Assembly: GCA_012840135.1 (NCBI GenBank)
Contig: DUMA01000008.1
Span: 29,738 to 93,737, forward strand
Length of the DNA: 64,000 bases
Reading direction: 5' to 3'
Source of the DNA: Thermoanaerobacterales bacterium
Lineage (GTDB): Bacteria > Bacillota > Thermosediminibacteria > Thermosediminibacterales > Tepidanaerobacteraceae
The position numbers and the translations under genes were made by a program. The number at the start of each line of letters is the position of its first letter. The stretch's first letter is position 1. Of this stretch, positions 60,892 to 64,000 are shown piece by piece. The notes under the pieces are model-generated. The model was not told where the DNA came from. It did not search any database and saw nothing but the letters and a program-made list of their open reading frames with translations.

Positions 60892-61644
60892 ATTCAAAAA
60901 GAACAAATTGAGGGCCGAAATGCCGTAATGGAAGCTATCATTGCCGGACGGCCCATATATAAAATCTACTTAAAAAAGGGGGAACGACACGGTGCCATTT
61001 TCAGGATAATGGAACTGGCCAAAGAAAAAGGCATTCCACTTCAGGAAATAGATGCCGATGCTTTTTATGCGATGGTGAGGACTTCAGGTCATCAGGGAAT
61101 ATGTGCCGCTGTTTCACCGAAGGAATATGTGGAAGTGGATGATATTTTAAATCATGCAAGCAGTTTGAAGGAAGATCCTTTTATCATGGTTTTAAATGAA
61201 CTGACTGATCCCCAAAATTTTGGCAGCATTATCCGCACTGCCGACTGCCTTGGAGTCCATGGAATAATTATATCCAAAAACAGGGCCTGCGGGATAACCC
61301 CTTCCGTGGTTAAAGTATCGGCGGGGGCAGCCGAATACGTGAAAATCGCGCGGGTGACCAACATCGCTTCAACCCTTGATGATCTGAAAAACAAGGGTTT
61401 ATGGGTGATGGGTGCCGATGCGGATGGTAGAAATTGTTTTGAAGTAGATTTGGCCGGGCCCATCGCTCTTGTCATTGGCGGCGAGGATAGAGGACTGGGC
61501 AGGCTTGTCAGGGAAAAGTGCGATATGCTTATCTGCATCCCCATGAAAGGCCATGTAGGTTCCATGAATGCTGCCGTAGCCGCATCTATACTGGGATACG
61601 ACATAATGAGACAGAGGTTGTCAAAAAATGTCGGGAAATCATGA
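60892..61644 (+). CDS. rlmB: 23S rRNA 2'-O-methyltransferase RlmB (TrmH family), possible ATT start
   Basis: 250 residues from an ATT at 60892, which has AAGGAG 8 nt upstream and begins QKEQIEGRNAVMEAI, exactly where RlmB proteins start. An ATG at 60862 lacks a good ribosome binding site and would add ten atypical residues; a GTG at 60883 lies in the Shine-Dalgarno motif. SPOUT domain motifs: LNELTDPQNFGSIIRTADCL, GGEDRGLGRLVREKCD and IPMKGHVGSMNAAVAASI. Methylates G2251 in the peptidyl-transferase P-loop of 23S rRNA. The stop lies within the start of yacP. Confidence 0.9.
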   Translation: MQKEQIEGRNAVMEAIIAGRPIYKIYLKKGERHGAIFRIMELAKEKGIPLQEIDADAFYAMVRTSGHQGICAAVSPKEYVEVDDILNHASSLKEDPFIMVLNELTDPQNFGSIIRTADCLGVHGIIISKNRACGITPSVVKVSAGAAEYVKIARVTNIASTLDDLKNKGLWVMGADADGRNCFEVDLAGPIALVIGGEDRGLGRLVREKCDMLICIPMKGHVGSMNAAVAASILGYDIMRQRLSKNVGKS

Positions 61645-62152
61645 AGAATACCTTCTGGTTGACGGTTATAACATCATCAATGCATGGCCAGAACTCGACG
61701 AGGCCAAAAGTGCCAGCCTTGAAGCCGCCAGGGAAAAGCTTCTGGATATAATGGCCGATTACGCCGGGCATACTGGCGTGATGGTCATAGTGGTGTTTGA
61801 TGCCCATCAGGTTGAAAAAAGCCGGCGCGTACACTATGTAAAAAATGGGGTGCAGGTGGTCTTTACAAAGGAAGGTGAGACGGCGGACCACTATATAGAA
61901 AAAATGGCAGATCTCCTGGGCCGCCAGGAAAAAGTCAGGGTAGCCACTTCCGATTGGCTAGAACAGCAGATAGTCATGGGCCGGGGAGCCATACGCATCT
62001 CGGCGGGGGATTTATATCGAGAAGTAAAGGACATTGTCGACAGGCGGCGGGCCAGGGAGAAACAGGAAAAAAAAGAGAAGCAGACCATTGGAGACCGGGT
62101 AGATCCCAAGATATGGGAGATAATAGAGAAAAATATGAGGCAGGATGGATAA
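61628..62152 (+). CDS. yacP: YacP-like NYN-domain endoribonuclease
   Basis: 174 residues; ATG overlaps rlmB by 17 nt. NYN/PIN-like fold with acidic residues in YLLVDGYNIINAWPEL, VIVVFDAHQVE and TADHYIEKMADLL and ATSDWLEQQ. Bacillus YacP (Rae1) cuts mRNA in the ribosome A site. The C-terminus is a charged helix (VDRRRAREKQEKKEKQTIGD). Order rlmB-yacP-sigH is conserved in Bacillota. Confidence 0.9.
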   Translation: MSGNHEEYLLVDGYNIINAWPELDEAKSASLEAAREKLLDIMADYAGHTGVMVIVVFDAHQVEKSRRVHYVKNGVQVVFTKEGETADHYIEKMADLLGRQEKVRVATSDWLEQQIVMGRGAIRISAGDLYREVKDIVDRRRAREKQEKKEKQTIGDRVDPKIWEIIEKNMRQDG

Positions 62153-62171
62153 ATATCGCAGGACCACAAGC

Positions 62172-62437
62172 TTGACTACGTTTTGTATAATGAGCTATAA
62201 TAGGTTAGGGGACACACCTCCTTTTCTAAGGTATTCCTCTGGGGTAGACGGAGAAATGTCCCCATTGAAGGGTTAGGGGATACACCTCCTCACTACTTGA
62301 AGCGAGGCGAGAGGTTAGATATGTGTTTTGGTTTAATTCTCACTTCCAACATCTCAATTTACACCTCACATTTTGTGGGGTAGTAGGAGGAACGTCCTAA
62401 GCGCAGCGGGAAGAGCTCTTGTTGTTTTTAATATAAT
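62172..62437 (+). promoter_or_regulatory. sigH promoter and repeat-containing leader
   Basis: TTGACT (62172-62177), 18 nt, TATAAT (62196-62201). Then GGTTAGGGGAYACACCTCCT occurs at 62203-62222 and 62271-62290; GGGGAC (62208-62213) can pair with GTCCCC (62258-62263). A related downstream pair GGGGTAGACGGAG (about 62240) and GGGGTAGTAGGAG (about 62378) suggests two tandem units, the second split by a stretch with heptad-like arms (62300-62368). A second TATAAT at 62431-62436 lies just before the gene. Function of the leader unknown. Confidence 0.5.
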
Positions 62438-62452
62438 ATGGGGGCGATTGTA

Positions 62453-63100
62453 TTGAATGTCGGGCTTCCGAAAGAGGATTTGGCAAGTTTCGAAGATATG
62501 CTTGACGAAGAGGTGGTATGCGAAGCCATTAACGGCAGTCATGAAGCGCTGGAATATCTTATAAACAAGTATAAGAATTTTGTAAAATCAAAGGCTAGAT
62601 CTTATTTTTTAATTGGTGCGGACAGGGAAGACATAATTCAGGAGGGCATGATAGGGCTGTACAAGGCCATAAGGGATTTTAACCCTGAAAAACTTTCTTC
62701 CTTCAGGGCCTTTGCGGAATTGTGCATCACCAGGCAGATAATAACGGCTATAAAGACCGCAACCCGTCAAAAGCACATTCCGCTGAATTCATATGTTTCG
62801 TTGAACAAGCCTATTTATGACGAAGATTCCGACAGAACACTGCTGGATATTCTTTCTGGAGTTAAGATTTCAGACCCCGAAGAGCTCATCATAAGCAGAG
62901 AAGAGTTTGAAGACATCGAGGGCAAGATGGGACAAATCCTAAGCAAGCTTGAATGGCAGGTTTTGATGTCTTACCTAGGCGGCAAATCCTATCAGGAGAT
63001 AGCAAAAGACCTGAAACGGCATGTCAAATCTATAGACAACGCCTTGCAGAGGGTGAAGAGAAAACTGGAGAAATATCTGGAAGTGAGAAAACTAAATTGA
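62453..63100 (+). CDS. sigH: RNA polymerase sigma factor SigH
   Basis: 215 residues from TTG at 62453 (GGGGG 8 nt upstream; MNVGLPKEDLASFEDM); an ATG five codons upstream overlaps the ribosome binding site. Sigma-70 regions: 2 (EDIIQEGMIGLYKAIRDFNP; FRAFAELCITRQIITAIKTA) and 4 (LMSYLGGKSYQEIAKDLKRH). Matches Spo0H/SigH, which drives early sporulation and stationary-phase genes, so the organism probably sporulates or descends from spore formers. Confidence 0.94.
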   Translation: MNVGLPKEDLASFEDMLDEEVVCEAINGSHEALEYLINKYKNFVKSKARSYFLIGADREDIIQEGMIGLYKAIRDFNPEKLSSFRAFAELCITRQIITAIKTATRQKHIPLNSYVSLNKPIYDEDSDRTLLDILSGVKISDPEELIISREEFEDIEGKMGQILSKLEWQVLMSYLGGKSYQEIAKDLKRHVKSIDNALQRVKRKLEKYLEVRKLN

Positions 63101-63121
63101 TATAAAAAACATATTTTGCTA

Positions 63122-63150
63122 TTGACCAAAGCATTTTTTCCTTTTATAAT
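63122..63150 (+). promoter_or_regulatory. tRNA cluster promoter
   Basis: TTGACC (63122-63127), 17 nt, TATAAT (63145-63150), 11 nt before tRNA-Tyr. Confidence 0.7.
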
Positions 63151-63161
63151 ATATTAAGTGT

Positions 63162-63247
63162 GGAGAGATTCCCGAGCTGGCCAAAGGGGGCAGACTGTAA
63201 ATCTGCTGGCGATGCCTTCGGTGGTTCGAATCCACCTCTCTCCACCA
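63162..63247 (+). tRNA. tRNA-Tyr(GTA)
   Basis: 86 nt with encoded CCA. Acceptor GGAGAGA/TCTCTCC, anticodon loop ACTGTAAAT with GTA, long variable arm typical of class II tRNA-Tyr, T-arm GGTGGTTCGAATCCACC. Confidence 0.97.
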
Positions 63248-63249
63248 TG

Positions 63250-63352
63250 TTAGAAGTTTGAGATTCGAAGTACGACATTCGAATAGAAGGAATTGCCGGA
63301 GGCAATTCCAACTCAATCGAACCTCTAGCCTCGAACATCGAATCTCTAGAAG
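63250..63352. repeat. Heptad-arm palindromic repeat, copy F (full, between tRNA genes)
   Basis: Left arm AAGTTTG-AGATTCG-AAGTACG-ACATTCG, AATAG, hairpin AAGGAATTGCC/GGCAATTCC (63288-63309), then the right arm whose complement reads AGATTCG-ATGTTCG-AGGCTAG-AGGTTCG-ATTGAG. Best-preserved symmetric copy. Confidence 0.8.
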
Positions 63353-63356
63353 GTGT

Positions 63357-63433
63357 GCGGGAATAGCTCAGCTGGCTAGAGCGTCAGCCTTCCAAGCTGA
63401 ATGTCGCGGGTTCGAATCCCGTTTCCCGCTCCA
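63357..63433 (+). tRNA. tRNA-Gly(TCC)
   Basis: 77 nt with encoded CCA. Acceptor GCGGGAA/TTCCCGC, anticodon loop CTTCCAA, T-arm GCGGGTTCGAATCCCGT. Confidence 0.97.
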
Positions 63434-63436
63434 ACA

Positions 63437-63526
63437 TACTCGAAGTTCGAGATACGAAGTACGACATTCGAATAGAAGGAATTGCCTTTAGCAATTCCAA
63501 CTTAATCGAACATCGAACATCGAAAG
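63437..63526. repeat. Heptad-arm palindromic repeat, copy G (between tRNA genes)
   Basis: AAGTTCG-AGATACG-AAGTACG-ACATTCG, AATAG, hairpin AAGGAATTGCC/GCAATTCC, then complement ATGTTCG-ATGTTCG-ATTAAG. Very close to copy F on the left side, with a shorter right arm. Confidence 0.8.
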
Positions 63527-63529
63527 CGT

Positions 63530-63606
<77 letters not shown>

Positions 63607-63608
63607 GT

Positions 63609-63684
63609 GCCCACGTAGCTCAGTCGGCAGAGCGTCGCCTTGGTAAGGCGGAGGTCACCGGTTCAATCCCGGTCGTGGGCTCCA
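63609..63684 (+). tRNA. tRNA-Thr(GGT)
   Basis: 76 nt with encoded CCA, 2 nt after tRNA-fMet. Acceptor GCCCACG/CGTGGGC, anticodon loop TTGGTAA, T-arm ACCGGTTCAATCCCGGT. Confidence 0.97.
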
Positions 63685-63780
63685 TTTTTGATGTAAAGAT
63701 ATTTGAAAATTTTATTTTATTTGGTTATAATATGGACGAGTTATTATGCTTTATATTTTTACATATCAAGGAGGATAAAA

Positions 63781-64000
63781 ATGGCAAAGCAAAAATACGA
63801 AAGGACAAAACCCCACGTAAACGTTGGAACCATAGGTCACGTAGACCACGGCAAGACAACCCTGACGGCAGCCATCACAAAAGTACTGTCCAACACCGGG
63901 CTGTCGGACTTTGTACCCTTTGACCAGATAGACAAGGCCCCCGAAGAAAGAGAGCGCGGCATCACCATAGCCACCGCCCACGTAGAATACCAGACCGAAA
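63781..64000 (+). CDS. tuf: Elongation factor Tu, 5' part (continues past window)
   Basis: ATG with AAGGAGG upstream; 73 residues are visible. [20 protein letters not shown] is the G1 region with P-loop [27 protein letters not shown] is the switch I region with the G2 Thr. The invariant GITI-N-T is GITI-A-T here, a small deviation. Delivers aminoacyl-tRNA to the ribosome. It follows the tRNA cluster, where rpmG-secE-nusG usually follows sigH in Bacillota; tuf may head that block. Confidence 0.97.
   Translation, partial: MAKQKYERTKPHVNVGTIGHVDHGKTTLTAAITKVLSNTGLSDFVPFDQIDKAPEERERGITIATAHVEYQTE

Noticed and set aside
63250..63526. CRISPR-like array between the tRNA genes
   Set aside because: The 7-nt periodic arms are contiguous and inverted about a hairpin, with no spacers; not a CRISPR array.

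Overview
The window reads as chromosome of a low-to-moderate G+C, anaerobic, probably thermophilic member of the Clostridia (Thermosediminibacterales / Thermoanaerobacterales-like; genus not resolved). The basis is the B12-dependent ribonucleotide reductase, ThyX, an RCKP-type rubredoxin with a PerR-like Fur protein, an SLH-anchored S-layer protein, the Bacillota-type ctsR-mcsA-mcsB-clpC-radA and cysE-cysS-mrnC-rlmB-yacP-sigH gene orders, strong GGAGG ribosome binding sites and many TTG/GTG starts. No prophage, CRISPR array, rRNA or intact insertion sequence was seen.

Layout. 0-3 kb: end of a patatin-like lipase, two tiny minus-strand ORFs, a DUF4015 lipoprotein, then rubredoxin-perR behind a promoter with a PerR-like box. 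3.2-7 kb: nrdJ carrying a 375-residue LAGLIDADG intein placed directly before its radical cysteine and preceded by two NrdR-like boxes. 7.2-12 kb: a TetR regulator, a TetR-C-terminus-like small gene and the S-layer gene. 11.9-15.1 kb: a 3.1-kb segment bounded by 32-bp inverted repeats, holding trhA, marR and an MFS pump. 15.2-21.9 kb: an RND efflux operon (lipoprotein adaptor, AcrB-type pump, TolC-like protein, TetR). 21.9-29.9 kb: MNT/HEPN pair, cupin, a YbhGFSR-like ABC exporter operon with its own TetR, and an Rpn-family nuclease. 30-33.8 kb: a MacAB-like operon. 33.8-35.1 kb: half-size GDT1 manganese exporter under a yybP-ykoY riboswitch, and a type I toxin-antitoxin locus between 71-bp direct repeats.

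35.2-52 kb is housekeeping: guaB, an EF-G paralogue, the ctsR-mcsA-mcsB-clpC stress operon behind a CtsR box, radA, a broken SNF2/SWIM helicase where disA lies in Bacillus, carD, the PIN-TRAM protein YacL, ispD and ispF. 52-58.9 kb is strongly riboswitch-controlled: a c-di-AMP riboswitch before rlpA, a ykkC-family riboswitch before a three-gene archaeal-type glutamate synthase, and a cysteine T-box before cysE-cysS. 59-64 kb: mrnC, an unusually long thyX, rlmB, yacP, sigH, four tRNA genes (Tyr, Gly, fMet, Thr) and the start of tuf.

Three themes cross gene boundaries. (1) A dispersed intergenic palindrome with 7-nt-periodic arms occurs at least seven times between 36 and 64 kb, often serves as a terminator, and supplies the last codons of mrnC and thyX. 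(2) A second small hairpin family keeps its loop (AGAACCGTCCC) while its stems vary. (3) A 13-bp operator-like motif (GTAANNAATCACT) sits at the S-layer and RND promoters, suggesting one TetR protein links envelope and efflux genes. The most system-like item is the type I toxin-antitoxin locus at 34.7-35.0 kb, in which promoters, hidden Shine-Dalgarno sequence, 5'-3' long-range pairing and antisense RNA terminator can all be read directly.
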